Assembly: GCA_017305195.1 (NCBI GenBank)
Contig: JAFKMU010000035.1
Span: 248,001 to 312,000, forward strand
Origin: Verrucomicrobiota bacterium
GTDB lineage: Bacteria; Verrucomicrobiota; Verrucomicrobiia; Chthoniobacterales; Terrimicrobiaceae
Length of the DNA: 64,000 nt
Direction of reading: 5' to 3'
Shown: piece after piece, positions 17,535 through 24,542 of the stretch
Layout of the letters: every line of letters begins with the position of its first letter
Numbering within the stretch: the first letter of the stretch is position 1
Notes under the pieces: generated by a model
The model's database searches: none
What the model was told of the DNA's origin: nothing
What the model saw: only the letters and a program-made list of their open reading frames with translations
Position numbers and translations under genes: made by a program

Positions 17535-17551
17535 CGTGAACAGTGTTCACG
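17535..17551. promoter_or_regulatory. Perfect palindrome CGTGAACAGTGTTCACG, LacI-type operator candidate
   Basis: Eight-base arms CGTGAACA and TGTTCACG flank one central G. It sits immediately before the GH13 start, a repressor position. LacI-family operators are typically palindromes of this length. No copy was noticed elsewhere in the window, so the regulator may be encoded outside it. Confidence 0.5.
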
Positions 17552-17674
17552 CGCTGCCGGAGTGCTGTGGTCTCACGACCAAAGCCGCCACCCGTGCGCA
17601 GTGGCGGATGTTCCTCAAGGTTGAGAAATCGGGGAGCCTCCGGCTATCGAGGGCAGGCTTCCCTCCAAAGCGGC

Positions 17675-18502
17675 TCAAATAGCGGCGTGCCTGCGGCGGC
17701 GAAGCAGGAGGAAGAGCCCGCCAATGGCAACGAGCACCATGGTCGACGGCTCGGGAACGGCTGAGAAGGTGATGTCGGAGACTGCCACGCTGGAGTTGCC
17801 CGTTGCACCGCCGGTCCGGTTCGCGAAAAAGAAGTAACCGACTGCGGTAATATCGGTGAGCGAAGATCCCGATGTGGTGTAGGAGCTCGGCAGTGTCGCG
17901 AGCGATGCCGCGGTTGCGGTATAGGCTCCCCACATTTCGGTCGCGGCGTTGTTAATGGTTAGTCCCGCAGAGTATTGGGCATTGGGGGACGAGGTGTTGG
18001 AAAGATACCATTGCCCGTTAGCCAGAACAGCGGCTTTTACATAGTAGTTGTTCCCTGCTCCGGTTGGCTTTGCGATACTAATGGAGCTGGTGCTATCGAA
18101 GGTTACCGAACCGGTGTTGTAGGATAGAAAGCTGGATTGCTTGATATAAACCAATCCGAGCACGGTTTTGTCCGTGAAGGAAGAACTCGTCCATCCCACG
18201 GTGATGGTGTCCCCTGAGGCGCTGTTCACCACCTGAGTTTGCGAGATGTTGGCGGCGGGGCCGTTGGAGCTATTATTTTGAATGATTCCGTAAAAGGCGG
18301 GTCCGCTATAATTTGCAGCGGGCGAAAGCGCGGTCGCTCCCGTGCGATCCCAGGTGCTCTGGTTGCCGGAAACGCTGGATGTTCCCATGTTCAGGCTCTG
18401 TCCGGTGGCAACATAGTCGCCGCCCCAGTCAACGATCGTGGCTGCGTGCGCGGAGGCAATCGCAAAGGAAGCTACTACGAGGTGGAGAGGGAGGCGTTTC
18501 AT
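17675..18502 (-). CDS. PEP-CTERM sorted surface protein with VDWG-type module
   Basis: A 275-aa exported protein: signal peptide M-K-R-L-P-L-H-L-V, cut near A-H-A-A. The C-terminal PEP-CTERM signal reads V-P-E-P-S-T, then a hydrophobic helix, then R-R-R-R-H. Such proteins are processed by an exosortase, which is not encoded here, and are usually delivered to the surface or matrix. The body starts with I-V-D-W-G-G-D-Y and contains Y-S-G-P-A-F-Y-G and a closing T-D-I-T-A-V-G-Y-F-F. These line up with the N-terminal module of the two tandem FGE-fold proteins. It is Ser/Thr/Asn rich. It follows the LacI gene on the same strand with a 119-base gap. Confidence 0.85.
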   Translation of the reverse strand: MKRLPLHLVVASFAIASAHAATIVDWGGDYVATGQSLNMGTSSVSGNQSTWDRTGATALSPAANYSGPAFYGIIQNNSSNGPAANISQTQVVNSASGDTITVGWTSSSFTDKTVLGLVYIKQSSFLSYNTGSVTFDSTSSISIAKPTGAGNNYYVKAAVLANGQWYLSNTSSPNAQYSAGLTINNAATEMWGAYTATAASLATLPSSYTTSGSSLTDITAVGYFFFANRTGGATGNSSVAVSDITFSAVPEPSTMVLVAIGGLFLLLRRRRHAAI

Positions 18503-18621
18503 GCTCCTTCAATTAGCTTTATTCAACTGGTAGTCACAATGCGTAAACCCGTAAAAGACTTTAGAAGATGCGCACGATGGACCTGCGTCAGAGGTTGGGC
18601 TTTTTGAGACTGCGTTGCAGA

Positions 18622-19683
18622 TTAACGCTGGCGCAAAGTGGCGCCCGGAATAAGCACAGGCGGAACCAGCAGGCGAAGTGGGATCTCGGGGCGTCCCACG
18701 ATTCCGTGCTGAAGTTGCTGATGGGCCAGGTCCACAGCCTGGCGGCCTTGTTCGACCGGGCGCAGGCTCACCTGGGAGCAATCGGGAAGCTCGGTGATGT
18801 CCCGCAGGCAAAGAAATCCAATCTCCTCCGGGATGCGCCGAGCGCGAAGCCTGCGATCAAAATAATCACCTCCGGTCAACCAGTAGTAGGGCTGGACGTT
18901 GGTGGAGATCACCACATCAGGTCGCTCCCGGCGAACCCAGGTGGCGAAGTCCCGCACGGAGTCGTCGCTGGGTTCGTAGTGGTGAATGGCGGGCTGTGCG
19001 CCGAGAGTCTGGCCGAGCCGGTCGATCTCAAATAACGCCTGGGCGTGAAAGGGGACATCCGTGCCGCTTGCCCGGTAGTTCATCAGCGCGATGCCGATGC
19101 GCTGGTAGCCCCGCGAGCAGCAGGCCTGCACTCCCTGGTGCAGGGCGGAGCGGAAATCGGCCTGCACATTATGAACTCGCGCCAGATCGTTTTCCGGGCC
19201 GACGAAGATGGTGAAGAAATGTTCCCAGTCCAGCTCCAGATTGATGCCATCGCGGAAGGCCTGGATGAGCACACCGCGGATACCGCGGTGATAAATCACG
19301 TGACCGAGGGCTGCGGTGGTAGGGTAGTCGCCCAGGGAAAACTCATCGAGTTGATAGCCCAGCTCCGCCGCACGCTGCCGGGCGCCGACAAATTCCGGTG
19401 CCAGCTGATGGGAGGGAGGCAGCAAGGGCTGATGGATCCATGCCAGGGTCGCTGTTTGCGGCTTGGCTCCGAGAGGCCAGCGTCGGCGTGTCAGCGCGCC
19501 AAGGGCCGGGTCGGGCCGATAGCCCAGCTTTTTCGCTGCCTGGAGAACTTTTTCCCGCGTTTTCTCCGCGACATAGCCTGTCCCTTGCAGCACGCGTCCC
19601 ACGGTGGTTTTTCCCACGCCACAGGCCTCGGCTATACGACGGTAGTTCACCGGAGATGGGACAGAGGCGTTCTCCGCATTCAT
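18622..19683 (-). CDS. LacI-family transcriptional regulator
   Basis: A 353-aa regulator. The N-terminal helix-turn-helix reads N-Y-R-R-I-A-E-A-C-G-V-G-K-T-T-V-G-R-V-L-Q, followed by the hinge region with K-K-L-G-Y-R-P-D-P. A periplasmic-binding-like ligand domain follows (R-G-I-R-G-V-L-I-Q, S-R-G-Y-Q-R-I-G-I-A). The open frame extends 19 codons upstream to a GTG, but ATG 19683 places the HTH at the usual distance from the N-terminus. A perfect inverted repeat, AAAGAC-TG-GTCTTT, ends 8 bases before this ATG and is a good candidate for self-repression. It is divergent from the pseudopilin cassette, which it probably controls. Confidence 0.92.
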   Translation of the reverse strand: MNAENASVPSPVNYRRIAEACGVGKTTVGRVLQGTGYVAEKTREKVLQAAKKLGYRPDPALGALTRRRWPLGAKPQTATLAWIHQPLLPPSHQLAPEFVGARQRAAELGYQLDEFSLGDYPTTAALGHVIYHRGIRGVLIQAFRDGINLELDWEHFFTIFVGPENDLARVHNVQADFRSALHQGVQACCSRGYQRIGIALMNYRASGTDVPFHAQALFEIDRLGQTLGAQPAIHHYEPSDDSVRDFATWVRRERPDVVISTNVQPYYWLTGGDYFDRRLRARRIPEEIGFLCLRDITELPDCSQVSLRPVEQGRQAVDLAHQQLQHGIVGRPEIPLRLLVPPVLIPGATLRQR

Positions 19684-19690
19684 TAGGTTA

Positions 19691-19704
19691 AAAGACTGGT
19701 CTTT
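19691..19704. promoter_or_regulatory. Inverted repeat AAAGACTGGTCTTT before the LacI gene
   Basis: Six-base arms AAAGAC and GTCTTT around TG lie 7-8 bases before the chosen ATG of the LacI gene. This overlaps the position of the ribosome binding region, typical for autorepression. The binding protein is inferred. Confidence 0.45.
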
Positions 19705-19742
19705 CGGGAGGGTTGCCAAATAAACTATATGAAGTTGCACTA

Positions 19743-19756
19743 TGGGACAAGGCCCA
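19743..19756 (+). promoter_or_regulatory. Operator-like palindrome TGGGACAAGGCCCA
   Basis: Third copy of the TGGGACATGRCCC motif. Extended arms TATGGG and CCCATA (19741-19758) are perfectly complementary. It is about 55 bases before the first pseudopilin gene, in the divergent region shared with the LacI gene. Confidence 0.5.
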
Positions 19757-19811
19757 TATGGCGATGACTTCCCCCCAGGCCCGCAGCAGAGTTTACTTCG
19801 CTTAGTCCCCC

Positions 19812-20501
19812 ATGAGCACCCTTTCTTTGTCCAGGACGCAGTCTCGACGTAAAGGTCCGCTCGCGATAAAGCCAGGCCGCAGGCTGGTTGCCGAAGGCGG
19901 CTTCTCGCTGATGGAGCTGCTGGTCGTGATCGCGATCATTGGCCTCCTCGCGGCCGTCGCCTCCAGCGGGTTGGGTGGGAGCGATGGCGCAAAGCTGAAG
20001 ACCGCCCTGAGCGTGTTGATCTCCCAGACGCAGGCGGCGCGCACCACCGCGATAGCAAGGAATGCACCGGCCCGCCTCCTCATTGACTCGGGGAATGACC
20101 GCGAGAACGGTCGCAGGCTCATCGCGGTGGCGGTGAAGAATTCCGATGGGAGTTGGGAGGTTGCGGGCACGCCGGCCCTGCTGCCCGATGGCGCGACATT
20201 TCTCGTCGGAGATGGCCAGTCGCCTTCCTCCACTGCGGGCGGCACCTCGGCTCCGCCGCCGACGATGGCTCTCGATTTTCGCAATCAGCACAGGACGTGG
20301 TACTACCTGGAGTTTGATCCCGAGGGCACCTGCGAGGAGAATGCCGGGGCGATCCTCGTCCTTGGCCTGGGAAGGCATACCGGCACGGAGTGGGTGAGAA
20401 AAAATCCCGACCTTCTCCAGGCGGCGATGATCCGTCGCTCGGGACAGGTCAGCGCATTTTCTGATCCGGCGCACATCCGGGATGCTTTTGGCGCCCTATG
20501 A
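19812..20501 (+). CDS. GspH-like pseudopilin (Verru_Chthon cassette protein D type)
   Basis: A 229-aa type II pseudopilin. After a long basic leader (about 30 residues) comes the prepilin peptidase site G-G|F-S-L-M-E-L-L-V-V-I-A-I-I-G, with Glu at +5 and a hydrophobic helix. The remainder fits the GspH/FimT shape: a helix followed by beta strands with R-T-W-Y-Y-L-E-F-D-P-E-G and a late R-R-S-G-Q-V. It is the first gene of a tightly packed operon; its stop overlaps the next ATG (ATGA at 20498). In type II secretion, GspH is a minor pseudopilin near the pilus tip. The 'cassette protein D' name rests on position and fold, not on a search. Confidence 0.8.
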   Translation: MSTLSLSRTQSRRKGPLAIKPGRRLVAEGGFSLMELLVVIAIIGLLAAVASSGLGGSDGAKLKTALSVLISQTQAARTTAIARNAPARLLIDSGNDRENGRRLIAVAVKNSDGSWEVAGTPALLPDGATFLVGDGQSPSSTAGGTSAPPPTMALDFRNQHRTWYYLEFDPEGTCEENAGAILVLGLGRHTGTEWVRKNPDLLQAAMIRRSGQVSAFSDPAHIRDAFGAL

Positions 20502-21022
20502 TCTCCGAACGGCATGTGGCCCGGGGATTTTCCCTGGTCGAGGTGGTGCTCGCGATCGGCATCTTCGCGTTTGTCGTGGTGGCGGTGATGGGGTTGTTTG
20601 GCAGCGCCCTGAGCGGCGTGCGGGATGTCGTGGATCGTGATGGTATGGTAGCCGTCGCCGATTCGGCAGCCGAGCGAGTGTCCCAGCTTTCCCGGGCGGA
20701 GATCGCCGGGATTCCCGCCGGGACCAACCTTCAGGCCTCCGGCCGACCTTTACTCTACGGCTATCTCGGCACGGCGCCCGGCCAGACAAACAGCCTCATA
20801 TGGACGAATGCTTCTCCAGCTGTCGCCAGCGTGCAAAGCGGGAGAGTTTATCGAGTGGCTCTTTACCGGGCAAATCTGGACGCCTCCACCGAGGCGATGT
20901 TTGCGGCGACGAATGCAAGTTTTCCCGTGCGCATGGAGGTCGCCGTCCTCGCGGTCGGGCAGTCGTCGACCCGTCCTGCCATGAGCTGGACCTTTCATCG
21001 GAACCTTCAGCCCCGCCAATGA
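20498..21022 (+). CDS. GspI-like pseudopilin (Verru_Chthon cassette protein B type)
   Basis: A 174-aa pseudopilin with a short leader and cleavage site A-R-G|F-S-L-V-E-V-V-L-A-I-G-I-F-A, Glu at +5. The length, the A-I-G-I-F-A-F pattern and placement second in the operon match GspI/PilV-type minor pseudopilins. The body contains V-Y-R-V-A-L-Y-R and R-M-E-V-A-V-L strands. It overlaps both neighbours by four bases (ATGA at each end), so translation of the whole cassette is coupled. Its likely role is to form a tip complex with the H-, J- and K-like proteins. Confidence 0.8.
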   Translation: MISERHVARGFSLVEVVLAIGIFAFVVVAVMGLFGSALSGVRDVVDRDGMVAVADSAAERVSQLSRAEIAGIPAGTNLQASGRPLLYGYLGTAPGQTNSLIWTNASPAVASVQSGRVYRVALYRANLDASTEAMFAATNASFPVRMEVAVLAVGQSSTRPAMSWTFHRNLQPRQ

Positions 21023-21891
21023 AGATCGTGCGTTTCAGGCGCGGCGGGTTGTTGTCCGCCGGATTGCGCCACCAGGGATTCACCTTGGTCGAATTACTCG
21101 TGGCGACCGCGGTCATGGCGGTCGTGCTGGTGCTCTCGGTGCAGGTCGTCACCGCGAGCTTGAACCAATGGGGACTGGCGAATGATCGCATGACGGCCAA
21201 TATGCAGGCGCGGCTTGCGCTCGACTGGATATCACGGGATATCCAGACCGTCATTGTGAGCGGGGACGACTCGGAGTGGCTCCGCATCGCGCCGATTTCC
21301 GTGACGGGCGGGAGCGGGGGAACGATCGATGGCTCGCGGTTGATGATCTTCTGCCAGCCTGGAGAGCGCCCCAAGGATCCGGCCAGCTCCTCCTCGCGGA
21401 TCACCGGCCCGATCGCAGTTTCCTACATGATGGGGTATCTCGATCCCATGGTTTCCGGCGGCAGCAGGAAAAGCTATGCTCTCCTGAGGACGGCGATCAA
21501 TCCGCGCGATACCTTTGAGAACATGGCCGTGGCCAATCTGGAGACAGACTTCTGGGCCACGGGCGTGCTGGGGTTCACCGCGGTGCGACCGGAGGATATC
21601 GTCGCAGAGAATGTCGTGGCCTTTCAGGTGATCGCGGAGTTTGTCGACGAGTCGAGCGACATTAATTATCGAAGCAATCCGGCGGAGGGATTTTCCGTTG
21701 GCCCCGACGGGGTGATCCACTCAGGTTCGCAGGTCTACCCCCATGCCCGTCTCCAGGCTATTGAGGTGTCGCTCCGGCTGCTGAAGCCCAAGGTCGCGGC
21801 GAGGCTGAACGGTCTCAGCGGCCAGGCATGGCAGGATGCCATTGCGACGAGTGAGGTGTTTTCCAAGCGCATACCGATTTTCGCACCATGA
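21019..21891 (+). CDS. GspJ-like pseudopilin (Verru_Chthon cassette protein C type)
   Basis: A 290-aa pseudopilin. The frame is open further upstream, but ATG 21019 overlaps the previous stop and gives a sensible leader: about 20 basic residues, then H-Q-G|F-T-L-V-E-L-L-V-A-T-A-V-M-A with Glu at +5. The helix is followed by W-G-L-A-N-D-R-M-T-A-N-M-Q-A-R-L-A-L-D-W-I-S-R-D-I, the pattern of GspJ/PilW-type proteins. At the 3' end ATGA overlaps the next gene. In T2SS, J binds I and K at the tip; the same order here (H, I, J, then K after one inserted gene) argues for an equivalent complex. Confidence 0.82.
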   Translation: MKIVRFRRGGLLSAGLRHQGFTLVELLVATAVMAVVLVLSVQVVTASLNQWGLANDRMTANMQARLALDWISRDIQTVIVSGDDSEWLRIAPISVTGGSGGTIDGSRLMIFCQPGERPKDPASSSSRITGPIAVSYMMGYLDPMVSGGSRKSYALLRTAINPRDTFENMAVANLETDFWATGVLGFTAVRPEDIVAENVVAFQVIAEFVDESSDINYRSNPAEGFSVGPDGVIHSGSQVYPHARLQAIEVSLRLLKPKVAARLNGLSGQAWQDAIATSEVFSKRIPIFAP

Positions 21892-24542
21892 GAGTCTTTT
21901 CCTTGTTAGCATTCCTGGTGTTGTCCATCCGTCCGACGATGGCGGATACGCCACTTTCCTTGAAGGGCATAGCCATCATCGGTTTCGATGACGCGGTCGC
22001 GGCGGATGGATCGGGAGGGTGGACCGACGAGGGGCCGGAGAATTCGCTGCAGGGATTCCCTGTCGGGTCGCAGACATTTCTCGGCGTGCCTTTCGACATA
22101 CCGCGCGAGGGTCCGGCTGTCCTCGCTTTGCCGGGAAAGGCGTGGCCGAAAGCCCCACCGGTCGTGACTGTCCCGGCAAATGGCGCCACGGGAAAGACGC
22201 TGTTTGTTCTTTCCGCTCATGCCTGGGATGATCCGCCGTCCGAACTGGCGACCGTTACGGTCGCATACGAGGATGGGAAGGAAGACCGCTTCTCTTTTGT
22301 CCAGGACGCCCAGACCGGACCATGGTGGTATCCCTTGAGCCGCAACCAATCTCGCGTAGCATGGCGCGGGGAAAATCGCTCGGGAGTGCCGGTCGGCGTC
22401 TACCTGACCGGCCTGGAACTGACGAGACCCGGCGCGTCGGTGCGGTCTGTCGTCCTTGAGGGGGCTCCCATGCGCGGACAGCTTCTGATATTGGGTCTGA
22501 CCTTGTCGAACCAGCCCGCCTCACTGGCGTTTGCACCCCCAGCCTGGACGGAGGAGCCATCTGCCACGGCTGGCTGGTTCGAGCCTGCGCGTGCCGGTGT
22601 GGAGGTCGACGATGCCCCGGTCTGGGGTGCCGAGGCGGGTGGGGCGGCAACCGGGCGCGTATTGTTGATGGAGTTTGGCCAGAGCCTCAGCGCTCCGGAG
22701 CAGAAGCAGGCGGAGCAGACCGTGCGGCTGCTGAAAGATCTGGGATACACCGGAGTACGGACTGCTCCCATCGATCCGCTCATTGCGAAGCCTTCCGGCG
22801 ACATGTTGCGAACAGGGTTGAGGAACCTCCTGGCGGAATGCGAGAAGCACGGGCTGGCGATTTCCGTCACCCTGGCCGGAGGGCGCGTCTATCATGCCGA
22901 CGAGGGAGTGGCGGCCTTTCGCGAGCTGAATATTGGCTATCCCGAGTATTATTTTGTCGATGAGGCGGCCACGGCTTTGCTGGAGCGCGACCTGGGGGAT
23001 TTCTGGCAGTCGTTCGGGACCTCTGCTCGGATGGGGCCGAGCGCCATATTATTCGAGGGAGGGCTATTCGGATACCACCAGGACTTTCTCACCCGTCCGC
23101 ACCATCGCATGTTGCAAAATCGCTGGTGCGCCTGGCTTCGGCAGTGTTACGGCTCGGGAGAAAAGCTGAAAGAGGCCTGGCAGATGCCGGGCGAGGCCAG
23201 TCCGTTGTATTTCGACGAGAGCATGGAACGCGGACGCGTCGAGTTCCTTAGCACCAGCAACCTTCTCGCCGCCTCGCCCCGGTTTCGCCGGAGGATCGCC
23301 GATCAGCTCCGCTTTCTTGATCAGTTCCAGTCCGAGTGGTTCCTGGCCCGGCGGGCTGCGGCGGAAAAAATCCTCCCTCCTGCGAAATGGAGCGCGACTG
23401 CCTGGACCTCCCCGGCATGGCTGCGCGACCTGCAGACCCGTACTGCCGCCAGCCTCGACGTGATCGAGGAACGTGCCGAGCTCGTCGAGACCGGGACGAT
23501 GTCGGACCCTGATCGGGCGCTCTACTTGGATGTCTCGCCCATCTCTGCGGCGTCGCTCACCACGTTCCGGACGCCATTTCAGCGGGTGGAGGGAAAGCCT
23601 TTCATTGTCTGGGATGCGATCGGAGCCTGGCCGGGAGACCGGAATTTCGTGCGCGTGCTCCGCACCCTGGCACTCGGAGCGATCCAGGGTTGGGATGGAG
23701 TGTTGCACCGCCAGCTCGACCGGTTTCCCGAGGAGGGATCGCCCATGAGTGATGTCCCCCTGCCAGGGAGAGCTTTGCAAAATCCCTCGGTGCTGGCGAT
23801 CCTTCCGCTCGGGCGCCATCTCTTCCTGCGCGGTGATCTTGCCGAGGCGCCGGTGGTTCTCAGCCGGAGGCTGGTCTCGCCGGACGACATCGCATCGGCA
23901 ACACAGGCGATTCCTGCGGGCGGAAATGGCTTGCCCGGCTGGCTGGCATTTGGCGGCAAGGTGGTGGCACGGTTGGACTCCGGCGAACTGGCCCGATCAC
24001 AGGATGCTCCTCCTGACGGAAAGATCTCCACGCCGGACCGATCGCTGGAGATCGATATGCCGTCGGATCACATGCGCATCTCGACCGCGAGGTCCGTCGC
24101 CCTGGCGGGTTCGCTCTCTCGTGCGGAATTTGAGGACGCTTCAGTCATTTTGCGGGTGGCCGATGGATATGGCGTGGTTTATGTCACCACGCTCGACGGC
24201 CAGCCGATTACGACCTCGCGCAAGCTGCTCCTGGGCTTCGTCGGACGCTCGCGCAATACCGGTCAGACCGCTGACCGCAGTACGGAGCCTCGCGGGGTGC
24301 ATCCCACGGTTTGGAGCATCCGCAACCCCGGGGCCGGTCCCGTCATCATGGAACCGGTACGCGCCTCCGTCACCGTCAAGAATGCTCTGGCCGGGACCTG
24401 GACCCTTCTCGGCGTGGACGTCAGAGGCCTTCCCCTGCCAGCTAGCCCCCGGGTGCTCAAGCCGGCCTCCGGCGACAAGCTGACCCTGGATATCGACACG
24501 GCTGATGCTCGCACGCCGCTTTTCCTGCTGACCCATGAATAA
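21888..24542 (+). CDS. Exported GH42/GH-A-like protein inside the pseudopilin cassette
   Basis: An 884-aa protein with a signal peptide (M-R-V-F-S-L-L-A-F-L-V-L, cut near M-A-D-T). A beta-rich N-terminal third precedes a TIM-barrel-like region: L-L-M-E-F-G-Q, then L-L-K-D-L-G-Y-T-G-V-R, then a stretch N-R-W-C-A-W-L-R-Q-C-Y-G-S, then L-K-E-A-W. This recalls beta-galactosidase-type GH42 relatives, but I cannot assign catalytic residues or a family. ATGA overlaps join it to the J-like gene, and its stop overlaps the start of the giant K-like gene by 8 bases. It may be the cargo of the pseudopilus or a tip-bound enzyme. Function is inference. Confidence 0.65.
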   Translation: MRVFSLLAFLVLSIRPTMADTPLSLKGIAIIGFDDAVAADGSGGWTDEGPENSLQGFPVGSQTFLGVPFDIPREGPAVLALPGKAWPKAPPVVTVPANGATGKTLFVLSAHAWDDPPSELATVTVAYEDGKEDRFSFVQDAQTGPWWYPLSRNQSRVAWRGENRSGVPVGVYLTGLELTRPGASVRSVVLEGAPMRGQLLILGLTLSNQPASLAFAPPAWTEEPSATAGWFEPARAGVEVDDAPVWGAEAGGAATGRVLLMEFGQSLSAPEQKQAEQTVRLLKDLGYTGVRTAPIDPLIAKPSGDMLRTGLRNLLAECEKHGLAISVTLAGGRVYHADEGVAAFRELNIGYPEYYFVDEAATALLERDLGDFWQSFGTSARMGPSAILFEGGLFGYHQDFLTRPHHRMLQNRWCAWLRQCYGSGEKLKEAWQMPGEASPLYFDESMERGRVEFLSTSNLLAASPRFRRRIADQLRFLDQFQSEWFLARRAAAEKILPPAKWSATAWTSPAWLRDLQTRTAASLDVIEERAELVETGTMSDPDRALYLDVSPISAASLTTFRTPFQRVEGKPFIVWDAIGAWPGDRNFVRVLRTLALGAIQGWDGVLHRQLDRFPEEGSPMSDVPLPGRALQNPSVLAILPLGRHLFLRGDLAEAPVVLSRRLVSPDDIASATQAIPAGGNGLPGWLAFGGKVVARLDSGELARSQDAPPDGKISTPDRSLEIDMPSDHMRISTARSVALAGSLSRAEFEDASVILRVADGYGVVYVTTLDGQPITTSRKLLLGFVGRSRNTGQTADRSTEPRGVHPTVWSIRNPGAGPVIMEPVRASVTVKNALAGTWTLLGVDVRGLPLPASPRVLKPASGDKLTLDIDTADARTPLFLLTHE

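Noticed and set aside
16508-17539. 343-aa plus-strand frame opposite the GH13 gene
   Set aside because: Shadow of the minus-strand gene, whose catalytic D217, E255 and D339 are all in place.
18540-18575. TAAAAGACTTTAG before the PEP-CTERM gene as a copy of AAAGACTGGTCTTT
   Set aside because: Only the AAAGAC half matches; symmetry and spacing differ.
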